Assembly: GCF_000816145.1 (NCBI RefSeq)
Contig: NZ_CP007141.1
Coordinates: 62,001-126,000, forward strand
Origin: Pseudothermotoga hypogea DSM 11164 = NBRC 106472
GTDB lineage: Bacteria > Thermotogota > Thermotogae > Thermotogales > DSM-5069
Length of the DNA: 64,000 bases
Direction of reading: 5' to 3'
Shown here piece by piece: positions 1 to 8,637 of the stretch. The notes under the pieces were generated by a model that saw only the letters and a program-made list of their open reading frames with translations, ran no database searches and was not told the origin of the DNA. Both the position numbers and the translations under genes were made by a program. Each line of letters opens with the position of its first letter. Positions within the stretch are counted from its first letter, which is position 1.

Positions 1-5
1 TGAAG

Positions 6-398
6 TTGTTGTTCGAAACGACTGTCGCGATCGGGTTGAGTGTCCTGTTTCTTATTCTAATCAAGAAGCGTAAAATCCAACTGAAAAATCTTGAAAATGT
101 CGTACTTGAGAGGTTGAGGAGGAACGGTTGGACCGTCCACATGTCCCTGGTTCAGAACGGTGCAAAATTCGTCTTGCTCAAACGCGGAAGAAATTCCATC
201 CTTGTGGTTTTCTTGAGGCATTTTGGCTTTGACAAATTCAAACGCGCGGTGATCTTGGCACTTTTGAACGAAGCACAACGCGTGGAAGTTTACTACTCGT
301 CAATAACACCACACACGAAAAAGGCGGTGTACTTTTTTAACAAGAACGCGAGAATTCACAAAATGAAGATGATCGTCATGTGGAGAGGATCCTCATGA
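6..398 (+). CDS. Small membrane-anchored protein, degenerate Mrr-like fold
   Basis: Protein of about 130 residues starting at TTG; a start further upstream, outside the window, is possible. Residues 5-19 form one hydrophobic segment followed by a basic stretch, so the rest is probably cytoplasmic. The body (residues 30-75, NGWTV...GAKFVLL...SILVVFLR) lines up by eye with the Mrr-like domain of the next gene, but the acidic residue is Lys54 and the Q-x-K motif is replaced by hydrophobic residues and Arg71. I infer a catalytically dead paralogue. Its stop overlaps the next start (ATGA), so the two are probably translationally coupled. No function is assigned. Confidence 0.6.
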   Translation: MLFETTVAIGLSVLFLILIKKRKIQLKNLENVVLERLRRNGWTVHMSLVQNGAKFVLLKRGRNSILVVFLRHFGFDKFKRAVILALLNEAQRVEVYYSSITPHTKKAVYFFNKNARIHKMKMIVMWRGSS

Positions 399-853
399 CT
401 GTGAAGCTAGTTGTTTTTTGCTCTTTGGTACTGTTTTTTCTCGCCATCCTGTTAAAGAACAAAAGAAGAAAGGTTTCTGGAATACAGGTTGATAACGGTC
501 AGCAATTCGAAACCTTTCTCTGCGAGCTTTTCAAGAGGGCTGGTTACAACGCACGTTCCACCAAGTTCTCCCACGACTTCGGTGCAGACCTTTTGATCGA
601 GAGCGGTGGAAAACTGATCGTGCTCCAGGCGAAATACTACAACAGACCCATCGACACGGACGCGGTCGAAGAAGCAGTTGTCGCCGGTACCGTATACGGA
701 ACAGGTTATGTGGGAGTCATTACGAACAACGAGATACCTGAAAAGGTCAAAGAGTTTGCGAAACAGTTTGAAGCCAAGACGTTCGTGAAGAGGATTTATT
801 TCATTGATGGTAGAGCCTTGGAGAAGCTGAAGAGAAGAGAAAAGATCATTTGA
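395..853 (+). CDS. Membrane-anchored Mrr-like restriction endonuclease-fold protein
   Basis: 152-residue protein. I chose ATG at 395 over GTG at 380 because a GGAGAGG ribosome site lies just upstream and the start overlaps the previous stop. Residues 4-20 are a transmembrane anchor followed by the basic stretch KNKRRK. The rest matches the Mrr-type PD-(D/E)xK nuclease fold: Glu39 in the first helix, Asp65 in HDFGADLLI, and Gln78-Ala-Lys80 in VLQAKYY. These are the expected metal-binding and catalytic positions, so it is probably an active DNA endonuclease held at the membrane. Substrate and role are unknown; no methylase or specificity subunit is nearby, so a classical restriction system is unlikely. 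Confidence 0.75.
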   Translation: MTVKLVVFCSLVLFFLAILLKNKRRKVSGIQVDNGQQFETFLCELFKRAGYNARSTKFSHDFGADLLIESGGKLIVLQAKYYNRPIDTDAVEEAVVAGTVYGTGYVGVITNNEIPEKVKEFAKQFEAKTFVKRIYFIDGRALEKLKRREKII

Positions 854-865
854 GGAGGGAGACAC

Positions 866-2122
866 ATGAGAAGCTTCAAAGAGATTCCTCTGTGGAAAAA
901 CGTGAGCGAAGAAGAATGGCAAGATTGGAGATGGCAGCTTTCGAACAGGATAATGAACCTCGAACAACTCGAACAAATCATCAACCTGACCCATCAAGAA
1001 CGCGAGGGGATAAAGCATTCCCTCAAATTCCTCCGAATGGCCATAACACCTTACTATGCAAGTCTCATGGATCCTGACGATCCAAACTGTCCGATAAGAA
1101 AACAGGCGGTGCCAACCTCCAGAGAACTACATATAAGCGACGGTGAGATGGTAGATCCGTTGCACGAAGACGTGGATTCCCCGGTGAAAGGTTTGACCCA
1201 CAGATACCCCGACAGGGTGCTTTTCCTCGTCACGGATCAGTGTGCAATGTATTGCAGACATTGCACGAGGAGAAGGTTTGCAGGAGAAACAGACGCACCG
1301 CTCGCACAACAATACATCGAAGCTGCAATTGACTACGTAAAGCAGAACAAGAAAGTACGTGATGTGCTCATTTCCGGCGGGGATCCTCTCACTCTTTCAG
1401 ACGAAAAGCTGGAGGAAATCATTTCAAGACTTCGAGAGATAGACCACGTTGAAATCATCCGAATAGGTACACGCGCACCCGTGGTGCTCCCAATGAGAAT
1501 CACAGAGTCTCTGGTTCAGATGTTGAAAAAATATCACCCGATATGGTTGAACACGCATTTCAATCATCCCAAGGAATTCACCGAAGATTCGAAGAAAGCA
1601 CTCGCGATGCTGGCGGACGCAGGGATCCCACTGGGCAATCAAACTGTGTTGCTTAGGGGGGTCAACGATTGTCCAAAGATAATGAAGAAACTCGTTCATG
1701 AGTTGGTGAAGAACCGTGTCAGGCCATACTACATTTATCAGTGTGACCTATCGAGGGGACTCTCACACTTCAGAACCAGCGTTGCAAAGGGAATAGAAAT
1801 CATAGAATATCTGCGCGGTCACACCTCAGGCTTTGCTGTCCCAACATACGTGATAGACGCACCCGGGGGAGGAGGAAAGATACCCGTAGGGCCTCAGTAT
1901 CTGATATCCATGGGAGAGGGCAAAGTGATCTTGAGGAATTACGAGGGAGGTATTTTCGTTTATCAGGAACCAACCGACTACAGGAGTGAGTGTGAACCCG
2001 ACGAGGATGTCGAAGGAATAGCATCATTGCTCAGCGGAAAAGGTAAATACTTACTTCCTCAACAGTTGGAGAGGAGTAGGAGGATCCAGGAATGGAAGGA
2101 AAAGAGGTCGTCTACATCTTAG
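866..2122 (+). CDS. kamA: L-lysine 2,3-aminomutase
   Basis: 418-residue radical SAM, PLP-dependent enzyme that interconverts L-lysine and L-beta-lysine. The cluster motif is Cys126-x3-Cys130-x2-Cys133 (CAMYCRHC). The PLP lysine is Lys338 in DAPGGGGK. Asp294 in YQCDLS and Asp331 in IDAPG correspond to the two aspartates that bind the substrate side-chain amine in the Clostridium enzyme, which argues for lysine rather than glutamate. A GGAGGGAG ribosome site precedes the ATG. It overlaps the next gene, a KamB-like P-loop protein, by 31 bases. The 5,6-aminomutase and later lysine-fermentation genes are not in the window, so beta-lysine may serve another purpose here. Confidence 0.92.
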   Translation: MRSFKEIPLWKNVSEEEWQDWRWQLSNRIMNLEQLEQIINLTHQEREGIKHSLKFLRMAITPYYASLMDPDDPNCPIRKQAVPTSRELHISDGEMVDPLHEDVDSPVKGLTHRYPDRVLFLVTDQCAMYCRHCTRRRFAGETDAPLAQQYIEAAIDYVKQNKKVRDVLISGGDPLTLSDEKLEEIISRLREIDHVEIIRIGTRAPVVLPMRITESLVQMLKKYHPIWLNTHFNHPKEFTEDSKKALAMLADAGIPLGNQTVLLRGVNDCPKIMKKLVHELVKNRVRPYYIYQCDLSRGLSHFRTSVAKGIEIIEYLRGHTSGFAVPTYVIDAPGGGGKIPVGPQYLISMGEGKVILRNYEGGIFVYQEPTDYRSECEPDEDVEGIASLLSGKGKYLLPQQLERSRRIQEWKEKRSSTS

Positions 2123-2982
2123 GAACCAAAAAAGGTGCTGGCAAGACCACCGTTCTGAACAGTCTTGTGCGGGACTGTCAAGGTTGTTGCATCACCAGTG
2201 TGGGTGTGGACGGTGAGGAGAAGGACAACCTGACGAGTGAACCCAAGCCCCGCGTTACAGTCTCCACAAGCCATTTCGTGTTGACGGGAGAAAGGTTCCT
2301 GAATCTGTCTATGTTCGAGGTGTTGGACGTTTTTTCTTACAATCCGATTGCAGGTTACATAGTCCTGGCAAGGCCATTGATCGAAACGAGTGTCATGATC
2401 GCGGGAGCGAGTCCCGCAATCATCAAGCAACTGACGGACAAACACTGCTTCAGCAAGATCCTCGTTGATGGCGCCCTGGACAGGCTGGTTCATGCCGGGA
2501 TCCTGGATGGGGCGAAGATCTTCCTGGTGGTTCACAGTGTTGGTTCCGAGAGCTTGAAGATCGTCAAGAAAATACTTTTCGGTTCCAGGTTGGCCAAACC
2601 ACCTCGCGAGATCGAAGCAACGTTCAACGGTTTAGCAGGTGTCTGGGGTATAAACGAAGCGGGAGAACTTGTGAAGGTTGCAGATTCGTGCCTGACGATC
2701 AAGAGATTCGGCGAGCAAAAGTTTGAATGGCTCTACGTCTCAGGAATTGCCACCAAGTCGATTCTGGGGCTGAGGGACAGATTGAAAATATGTCTGGCGA
2801 ATCCGCTGGCCGTTGTGGAACCACCAGACGATTTTGATAACATATATACAGTGAACAGAATTTTGCTTGAAAAGATCTTCATCAACCAATCTGCTCAGCA
2901 TGGGCTTGTGAAAGCTCTGCGTTGCTGGGTTGAGGATCTGCCGGTGGAAATCGAAGATGCACTCTCGATTGAGGAGGTGTGA
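2092..2982 (+). CDS. KamB-like P-loop NTPase next to kamA
   Basis: 296-residue protein with a clear P-loop at residues 11-20 ([10 protein letters not shown]). Further marks are [11 protein letters not shown], a PKPR motif, IAGAS and VDGALDR. That series is what I associate from memory with KamB-type proteins encoded beside lysine aminomutases, proposed to act in aminomutase reactivation. I could not search to confirm it. The start is ATG 2092, inside the end of kamA, with GTAGGAGG upstream; the 31-base overlap implies coupled translation. Its stop touches dnaN. The placement suggests a service role for KamA, but the biochemical activity is unproven. Confidence 0.6.
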   Translation: MEGKEVVYILGTKKGAGKTTVLNSLVRDCQGCCITSVGVDGEEKDNLTSEPKPRVTVSTSHFVLTGERFLNLSMFEVLDVFSYNPIAGYIVLARPLIETSVMIAGASPAIIKQLTDKHCFSKILVDGALDRLVHAGILDGAKIFLVVHSVGSESLKIVKKILFGSRLAKPPREIEATFNGLAGVWGINEAGELVKVADSCLTIKRFGEQKFEWLYVSGIATKSILGLRDRLKICLANPLAVVEPPDDFDNIYTVNRILLEKIFINQSAQHGLVKALRCWVEDLPVEIEDALSIEEV

Positions 2983-2984
2983 CT

Positions 2985-4088
2985 GTGGCGAGGATAGCGG
3001 TGGACATGCAGGAGTTAATCACCAAAGTGACCGTGGTATCGAAGGTGGTTCCATCCAAAGTGATAAAACCGATCCTCGGTTGTGTTCTGTTCGATCTGAC
3101 TGAAGATGGGGTGTTCCTGCTCGCGTCCGATCTGGAAACGGGTGTGAAGGCGAAGCTCAATTGTGAGTACGAGGGTTTCGGAAGGTTTGCAGTGGATGGA
3201 AAGGTGTTCTATGAAGTTGTCAAGACATTGCCGACGGATGTTGGAGCGAGCCTTGAGATCACGCCGGCGAGCCTGTCAATCGAATGTGGCAAGAGCAAGT
3301 TCAAACTGTCCGTGGTGGATCCAAGCGACTTTCCCGAGGTATCTCTTTCAGAATCCAGCGTGAGTTTCGAGATCGATGCCAGTCTTCTTCATAAGATGAT
3401 CGAGAAAGTGATCTTCTGTGCGGCCACGGACGAGTTCATGAGGAACCTCAACGGTGTCTACTGGGAACTTGGTAACGGCTTCCTCAGACTGGTCGCGTCA
3501 GATGGTTTCAGGCTCGCGCTGGCAGAGGAGAGGTTGGAGATACAGGGTGAAATCGGCTTCTTGTTGTCTTTAAAGAGTATGAAGGAACTCATGAGCGTTG
3601 CCGAAAGCTGCGGAGATAGAAAACTCAGATTCGAGTACGATGGTAAGCGTGTCGGCATCGTTGCAACGGACGTCGAAACGTTGGTGAGAATCGTCGAGGT
3701 GGAATTCCCGGATTATAAAAGGGTCCTTCCCAAGGCGTTCAAGACCAAGCTGGTGGCACCGACAAACATTCTTGTTGAGGCTCTGAGAAGAACCATGGTG
3801 ATAGCCAAAAGGGGTAGTGAGTCCATCAGGGTCGAGGCGATGGAAAACGTCCTGATTCTGAGTAGCAGGAGCCCAGACTTTGGTGAAGTAACGGAGGAGA
3901 TAGAGGTGAGAAAAGAAGGTGAAGACATAATTGCCGCGTTCAACCCAAAATTTCTCATCGAAGCATTGCGGCACATCGAGACGGACGAGGTTGAGTTGAA
4001 CTTTATAGACAGCACCAGCCCGCTGCAGATGAACCCACTCGATGTCGAAGGTTATCTCTACGTGGTGATGCCGATAAGGATCGTGTGA
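2985..4088 (+). CDS. dnaN: DNA polymerase III sliding clamp (beta subunit)
   Basis: 367-residue ring-forming processivity factor. It has the usual three-domain clamp architecture, beginning with a VVSKVVPSKVIKPIL segment like other clamps and ending in the conserved YLYVVMPIRI tail that lines the partner-binding pocket. The start is most likely GTG at 2985: the GAGGAGG site lies 7 bases upstream, whereas GTG at 2979 would have almost no spacing. It sits directly after the kamB-like gene and just before an ABC ATPase. dnaA and recF are not adjacent, so this is not a classical origin neighbourhood. Confidence 0.95.
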   Translation: MARIAVDMQELITKVTVVSKVVPSKVIKPILGCVLFDLTEDGVFLLASDLETGVKAKLNCEYEGFGRFAVDGKVFYEVVKTLPTDVGASLEITPASLSIECGKSKFKLSVVDPSDFPEVSLSESSVSFEIDASLLHKMIEKVIFCAATDEFMRNLNGVYWELGNGFLRLVASDGFRLALAEERLEIQGEIGFLLSLKSMKELMSVAESCGDRKLRFEYDGKRVGIVATDVETLVRIVEVEFPDYKRVLPKAFKTKLVAPTNILVEALRRTMVIAKRGSESIRVEAMENVLILSSRSPDFGEVTEEIEVRKEGEDIIAAFNPKFLIEALRHIETDEVELNFIDSTSPLQMNPLDVEGYLYVVMPIRIV

Positions 4089-4091
4089 ACA

Positions 4092-4751
4092 ATGAGACTG
4101 ATATTCGAACACGTAACGAAAAAGTTTGCACAGACGAAGGCGATCGACGATGTGACGTTCGATGTTGAAGCTTCGTGCGTAGCTGTTGTCGGGGGAAACG
4201 CTGCGGGAAAGTCCACGTTGTTGAAGCTTATCGCAACCGTTCTCAAGCCGGACGAAGGTAGAGTGATTCTGAACGGCATCGACATTGTGAAACACGCGCA
4301 TTTGATCAGGAAAGAGCTTTCGTACCTGCCCGAGGAGCCCGCGCTGATGGACACACTGACAGCTCGCGACAATCTCGCACTTTTCTCCAAGATCAAGAAA
4401 GCAGATTACAGCGAAGAACTGCTGCGTAGTTTGCGGTTTGAACCCAACGGCAAGAAGCTTGTGAAAAACCTGTCAAAAGGGTCGCGCAGAAAACTTTCAC
4501 TCTGCATCGCACTGCTTGGAGAACCGAAGATACTCGTGCTCGACGAACCGACCAGCGGTCTGGACGAGGAGGCCAAGCAAGCTTTCTGGTCGCATCTCAG
4601 CACTCTGAAAGAAAAAAACGTGGCGATGATCATCGCCACGCACGACATGGAAGAAATGAAAAAATTAGCGGACTTTGTCATCGTCCTCGACAGAGGTCGG
4701 CTCGTCAAGATAGAATCTTTAAACTCAGCTGCCAGCTACATCCAGCTCTGA
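4092..4751 (+). CDS. ABC transporter ATP-binding protein (orphan)
   Basis: 219-residue nucleotide-binding domain. Walker A is GGNAAGKST (residues 34-42), Walker B with the D-loop is ILVLDEPTSGLD, and the switch histidine is in ATHDMEE. The signature reads LSKGSRRKL rather than LSGGQ, the variant seen in drug-, Na+- and lantibiotic-type exporters with separate ABC-2 permeases. No permease is adjacent; the closest candidate in the window is the ABC-2 permease at 28633-29739, a pairing that is only a guess. The 3' end overlaps the convergent pmbA by 27 bases, leaving no room for a terminator between them. Confidence 0.88.
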   Translation: MRLIFEHVTKKFAQTKAIDDVTFDVEASCVAVVGGNAAGKSTLLKLIATVLKPDEGRVILNGIDIVKHAHLIRKELSYLPEEPALMDTLTARDNLALFSKIKKADYSEELLRSLRFEPNGKKLVKNLSKGSRRKLSLCIALLGEPKILVLDEPTSGLDEEAKQAFWSHLSTLKEKNVAMIIATHDMEEMKKLADFVIVLDRGRLVKIESLNSAASYIQL

Positions 4752-6047
4752 CACCACGACCGACGGGCCGAACCAGTTGGCTGACACGATCTCGCAATCC
4801 GAACCTATCAGTTCGATCTTCTGAAGGACATCGAGAAAGTTGCCCGAAACCGTAAACTGCTCAACGGGTTCCACGATCCTGCCGCCTGCGATCCTGTAAC
4901 CGTTTGCTCCCAGCGAAAATTCACCGGACACGGGCCTAACTCCAGAATGGAGACCATCGAACGCAATCACCAGCAGACCTTCACCAACGCTCTTGATCAG
5001 GTCTTCGTAACCGAGGGAACCTTCGGGTAAAATCACGTTCAATGGTACACACCTTTGGCTGAAAACGTTCCCCGTGGGTTTAACGTTGTCCTTCCTTGCT
5101 GACTTTATGGAATGAAAGAAAGTTGTGAGCACACCGTGGTCTATAAAACTCTTTCTCACAGTTGGAACGCCTTCGTTGTCAAAAGAGCGTTTGATCGGAA
5201 GTTTTTCAAAGAATGGATCCTCGATCAAGTTCAAACTTTCCACTGCGATTTTTTGATGCAGTTTTCCCTTCAACGGTGAAAGACCCTTCTGTACAGCTTC
5301 AGCAGAAAAGATGGACGAAAACGCAAAGAAAAGCTGTGCGAAGACGTCTCGACGCAGCAAAACTTTGTACTTTCCACTCTTCACAGACTGGGCTCCCAGT
5401 TGTGAAATCGCCTCAGAGGAAGCTTCCAGTGCGACTTTTTCGACATTGACCTCGTTCGGATGTGAACCGTACATCGCTCGAAAACCTCTCTTGGGTTTCT
5501 TGCCGTCTGAGGCTACCAGATAAACGAAGGCCGCCCCGTAGCCAAAACTTTCACTCAGTTCCAAACCTTTCGTGTTGAACAGCCAGATTTCGCTCCTCTG
5601 ATGCCCATAACCACTCATTATGACGTTTTGTATCCTCTTGTCGTACGATAAGCATTTTTCTTCCATCGTTTTCGCAAGATCTATCTTTTCCCTGACAGAC
5701 AAACGCTCGAACGCATCCTCGTATTCGAAGGGTTCCTTTGCCGGACGTTCGGCCCAGATGTCATCTTCGTCCAGCGTGTCTGTTATCATGAAATTCTCGT
5801 ACGCACTCTCAACGAGAAACCTTGCCGATGTTTCGTCCAGGATCTCCGTGGTTGCGAAACTGGATCTTTTATCCTTTACTGCCTTCAACGTGACTCGCTT
5901 CGATGAGGCGTCAGTGTAGTTCTCAATTTTTCCCTTGCTCACGACAACTTCGAATTCTCTGTGGTTTGAAACGAGCACTTCACAGTCGTCGAAACCTTGC
6001 TTCTTCGCCAGAACAAAAACCATTTCGGCAAACTGCTTCTCTTTCAT
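4725..6047 (-). CDS. pmbA: PmbA/TldE-family metalloprotease partner
   Basis: 440-residue member of the TldD/PmbA (U62) family. PmbA/TldE is the subunit that lacks its own zinc site and forms a heterodimeric peptidase with TldD, known for trimming modified peptides and unfolded substrates. No HExxxH is present, as expected; the SFDNEGVPT and SGEFSLGANGY stretches are typical of the family. The start is ATG at 6047, which overlaps the tldD stop (ATGA); a longer upstream reading would extend into tldD. It is transcribed with tldD and is convergent with the ABC ATPase gene. Confidence 0.9.
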   Translation of the reverse strand: MKEKQFAEMVFVLAKKQGFDDCEVLVSNHREFEVVVSKGKIENYTDASSKRVTLKAVKDKRSSFATTEILDETSARFLVESAYENFMITDTLDEDDIWAERPAKEPFEYEDAFERLSVREKIDLAKTMEEKCLSYDKRIQNVIMSGYGHQRSEIWLFNTKGLELSESFGYGAAFVYLVASDGKKPKRGFRAMYGSHPNEVNVEKVALEASSEAISQLGAQSVKSGKYKVLLRRDVFAQLFFAFSSIFSAEAVQKGLSPLKGKLHQKIAVESLNLIEDPFFEKLPIKRSFDNEGVPTVRKSFIDHGVLTTFFHSIKSARKDNVKPTGNVFSQRCVPLNVILPEGSLGYEDLIKSVGEGLLVIAFDGLHSGVRPVSGEFSLGANGYRIAGGRIVEPVEQFTVSGNFLDVLQKIELIGSDCEIVSANWFGPSVVVSELDVAGS

Positions 6048-7432
6048 CTCTTTCGCCCCCCGACGATGAGTTCTTTCACACGAATCGTTGGTTGCCCGAC
6101 ATCTGCCGGTATGGAACCGGATATGGAACCGCACATGCCCTGGCCTCTCGCAAGGTCGTTGCCAACCATGTCTATGTTGTTTATGACGTCAATACCTTTG
6201 CCTATCAACGTTGCTCCACGCACGGGTTTCACGATCCTGCCTTTTTCGATCAGATAAGCTTCCATGACCGCAAAGTTGAACTCACCGGTGGCTGGATGCA
6301 CCGAGCCTCCACCCATACGTTTCGCGTACAGACCGTAATCGGTTGCGGAAATGATCTCCTCTGGCAAGTACTTGCCGGGCATTATGAAAGTGTTGCTCAT
6401 TCTGGACGTTGGGATGTACTTGTAGCTTTCTCTGCGCCCACACCCGTTGGGTTTTGTGTTCATCTTTTTTGCGTGAAACCTATCAACGAGGTAACTCTTG
6501 AGCACACCGTTCTCGATCAAAACGTTGCGTTGAGTCGGGATCCCTTCGTCGTCGATGTTGCTCGAACCCCATGCGTTCGGTATGGTCCCGTCATCAACGG
6601 CGGTGACACAATCTGCGGCGACCTTTTGTCCAAGCTTGTTCGCAAACACCGAAGCTCCTTTCGCAACCGATGTGGCTTCCAGCGCGTGACCGCACGCCTC
6701 GTGAAAGATGACGCCGCCGAACTCGTTCGCTATGACAACTGGCATCTTACCGGCTGGGGCGTAATCGGCTTTGACCATCTTGTCGGCTATCCTGGCTGCT
6801 TCTGTTCCGATATCCTTCGGGTCATGAAAGTTGAAAAATTCGAGCCCCATTGAAGCACCAGGACCATAAAAACCTGATTCCTGTTCCCCATCCTTCGACG
6901 CAACCGCCGTGACCATGAGCCTGGTTTTGATTCGTCTGTCGTTCGCCATCGTCCCCTCAGAGTTGGCTATGAACACCTTTTGATCGTAGTCCCAGTAACG
7001 AACGACGACCTGTGAGATCAAATCTGAGTAATTCTTCGCACCTTCGTACGCGAGTTTCATGATCTTAGCTTTCTCCATCTTCGAAACTTCCAGGGGATTG
7101 AGGATGATCGTGTGCGAGTTCTTCACGTCGAGATTCATCAGATTCACCGTCTTTGGTTCCGCAGACTTTATCTGCAGAACTTCGATCAGTCTGTCCAGCA
7201 TGGTGAGAAGTTGCTTTTCCGTCGGATCGTTCGTGTAAGCATAGACTTGTTGATCGTCCTTGAACAGTCTCAAACCCAGTCCGAAATCCCTTTCGCTGCT
7301 TGCCGAATCGATTCTTCCATCGATGAGCGTTATTCTCGTATCGAACCTGTCTTCGACAAAGATTTCGACGAAGTCTGCCCCTTTACTCACTCCGTAATCG
7401 ATGATTTTCTCGATCAAACTGATCTCCAGCAA
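6044..7432 (-). CDS. tldD: TldD-family zinc metalloprotease
   Basis: 462-residue catalytic subunit of the TldD/PmbA protease. The zinc motif HEACGH is at residues 244-249 (HExxxH), followed by a GHALEA segment. The C-terminal half carries SGEFNFAV and VRGATLIGKG-type sequences common to the family. The start is TTG at 7432, preceded by GGTGATG at suitable spacing; the nearby ATG is in another frame. It is the first gene of a two-gene operon with pmbA and is divergent from the methyltransferase gene at 7518, with about 85 bases between them. Confidence 0.92.
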   Translation of the reverse strand: MLEISLIEKIIDYGVSKGADFVEIFVEDRFDTRITLIDGRIDSASSERDFGLGLRLFKDDQQVYAYTNDPTEKQLLTMLDRLIEVLQIKSAEPKTVNLMNLDVKNSHTIILNPLEVSKMEKAKIMKLAYEGAKNYSDLISQVVVRYWDYDQKVFIANSEGTMANDRRIKTRLMVTAVASKDGEQESGFYGPGASMGLEFFNFHDPKDIGTEAARIADKMVKADYAPAGKMPVVIANEFGGVIFHEACGHALEATSVAKGASVFANKLGQKVAADCVTAVDDGTIPNAWGSSNIDDEGIPTQRNVLIENGVLKSYLVDRFHAKKMNTKPNGCGRRESYKYIPTSRMSNTFIMPGKYLPEEIISATDYGLYAKRMGGGSVHPATGEFNFAVMEAYLIEKGRIVKPVRGATLIGKGIDVINNIDMVGNDLARGQGMCGSISGSIPADVGQPTIRVKELIVGGRKR

Positions 7433-7517
7433 GCTTCATCACCCCTAAATCAGATTGTACCATTCCAAGTTCGCAGTACGCACATGATTTTGGTCTATAC
7501 TCCTGCTGGGTGAGAGC

Positions 7518-8597
7518 TTGAAGTTCGTGGCACTGTGCACATCGGGTCTGGAAGGAGCAGTCTGTAAAGAATTGAAGCGAATGGGCCTCAAAATCCTGAA
7601 GGTCACAGCGGGACATGTGAATTTTCTGGGCCAAATGAGTGACGTGCCCAGACTGAATCTGACGCTTCGCAGCGCGGAACGTGTGCTCATTGAAATGGCG
7701 GAATTCGAGGCGAAGACCTTCGACGATCTGTTTGATGGAACCTTCAGCGCCAACTGGCAAGATTTTCTACACAGTCGGGCCACGCTCGTCATCGAAAAGG
7801 TGAAGGTGAGGAATTCAAAGCTTTCCGCAACGGGTGCGGTGGCTTCCGTCGTGAAGAAGGCTATCTACGAGAAAATTGGCTCGAAGAATGACCCAGATGG
7901 AACGATCTATCCTCTGTACGTCTATTTGAAAAACGATAGGGTCTCGTTGTTGCTCGACACAACGGGCCAAAGTGCACTGAGCAAGCGAGGTTACAGGTTG
8001 AAAGCATCCGCGGCACCGTTGAGGGAAACCATTGCCGCTGGTTTGATCATCGTGAGCGATTGGGACGAGCAAAAATTGCTGGTAGATCCGTTCTGTGGTA
8101 GTGGAACCATTTGCATAGAAGCTGCGAGGATGGCCCTCGGCATCTTGAACGACAAGAGAACGTTCGCTTTCCAAAGCTGGCCGATCTTCGCGGATGTGAA
8201 GATGACGATACATTCCTTTGATGGAGTGAAGAGTAAGATGAATAAGATCGCGATCGGTTTCGACAGAGATCCTTCCATGATTCGGATAGCTCGGGAGAAC
8301 GCCGTTCGTGCCGGCGTTGCTGGCAGCGTCGAATTCGTGTGTAAACGTTTCGAAGAACTGGAAGACTTCAAAAACGTGCACGTGGTCACGAATCCTCCTT
8401 ACGGTGTGAGGCTCAAAGATATCGATAGAAATTTTCTCGCGAAGCTTGCGAAACTGCTGGACAAGTTTGCAGGTTCAAAGATCTGCGTCCTGAGCCCAGC
8501 AGACCTGGAGCGAATTTTGAAGATCAAGGCATCGAAAAAGTTGAGGTTTCAGAACAGTGGAATCTGGACCTGGTACTACATCTTTGAACCGTCATGA
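7518..8597 (+). CDS. THUMP-domain RNA guanine-N2 methyltransferase (RlmL/TrmN-like)
   Basis: 359-residue SAM-dependent methyltransferase. The N-terminal 160 residues form a ferredoxin-like plus THUMP RNA-binding region. The catalytic domain follows with motif I DPFCGSGT (190-197), an acidic ribose-binding segment near GFDRDP, and motif IV NPPYG (292-296), the signature of base N2- or N6-methylating enzymes. Members methylate 23S rRNA G2445 (RlmL) or tRNA guanine-6 (Trm14/TrmN); sequence alone does not tell which. The start is TTG. It lies alone between two oppositely oriented operons and shares the downstream hairpin with rpoC. Confidence 0.85.
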   Translation: MKFVALCTSGLEGAVCKELKRMGLKILKVTAGHVNFLGQMSDVPRLNLTLRSAERVLIEMAEFEAKTFDDLFDGTFSANWQDFLHSRATLVIEKVKVRNSKLSATGAVASVVKKAIYEKIGSKNDPDGTIYPLYVYLKNDRVSLLLDTTGQSALSKRGYRLKASAAPLRETIAAGLIIVSDWDEQKLLVDPFCGSGTICIEAARMALGILNDKRTFAFQSWPIFADVKMTIHSFDGVKSKMNKIAIGFDRDPSMIRIARENAVRAGVAGSVEFVCKRFEELEDFKNVHVVTNPPYGVRLKDIDRNFLAKLAKLLDKFAGSKICVLSPADLERILKIKASKKLRFQNSGIWTWYYIFEPS

Positions 8598-8598
8598 A

Positions 8599-8622
8599 AA
8601 AAGGGCCCGCACGGGCCCTTTA
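8599..8622 (-). terminator. rpoC intrinsic terminator
   Basis: The inverted repeat AAGGGCCC (8601-8608), loop GCAC and GGGCCCTT (8613-8620) gives an 8-9 bp GC-rich stem. On the minus strand it is followed by a run of six T, so it is a canonical terminator 17 bases beyond the rpoC stop. On the plus strand the tail is poor in T, so it would be weaker for the methyltransferase gene. Confidence 0.88.
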
Positions 8623-8637
8623 CCACCAGTTTGAGGT

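Noticed and set aside
2979-2984. Two-codon-earlier GTG start for dnaN
   Set aside because: Its spacing to the GAGGAGG site is about one base; GTG 2985 has 7.
5903-6853. 316-codon plus-strand frame over pmbA/tldD
   Set aside because: Antisense shadow of two well-supported family members; no homology recognised.
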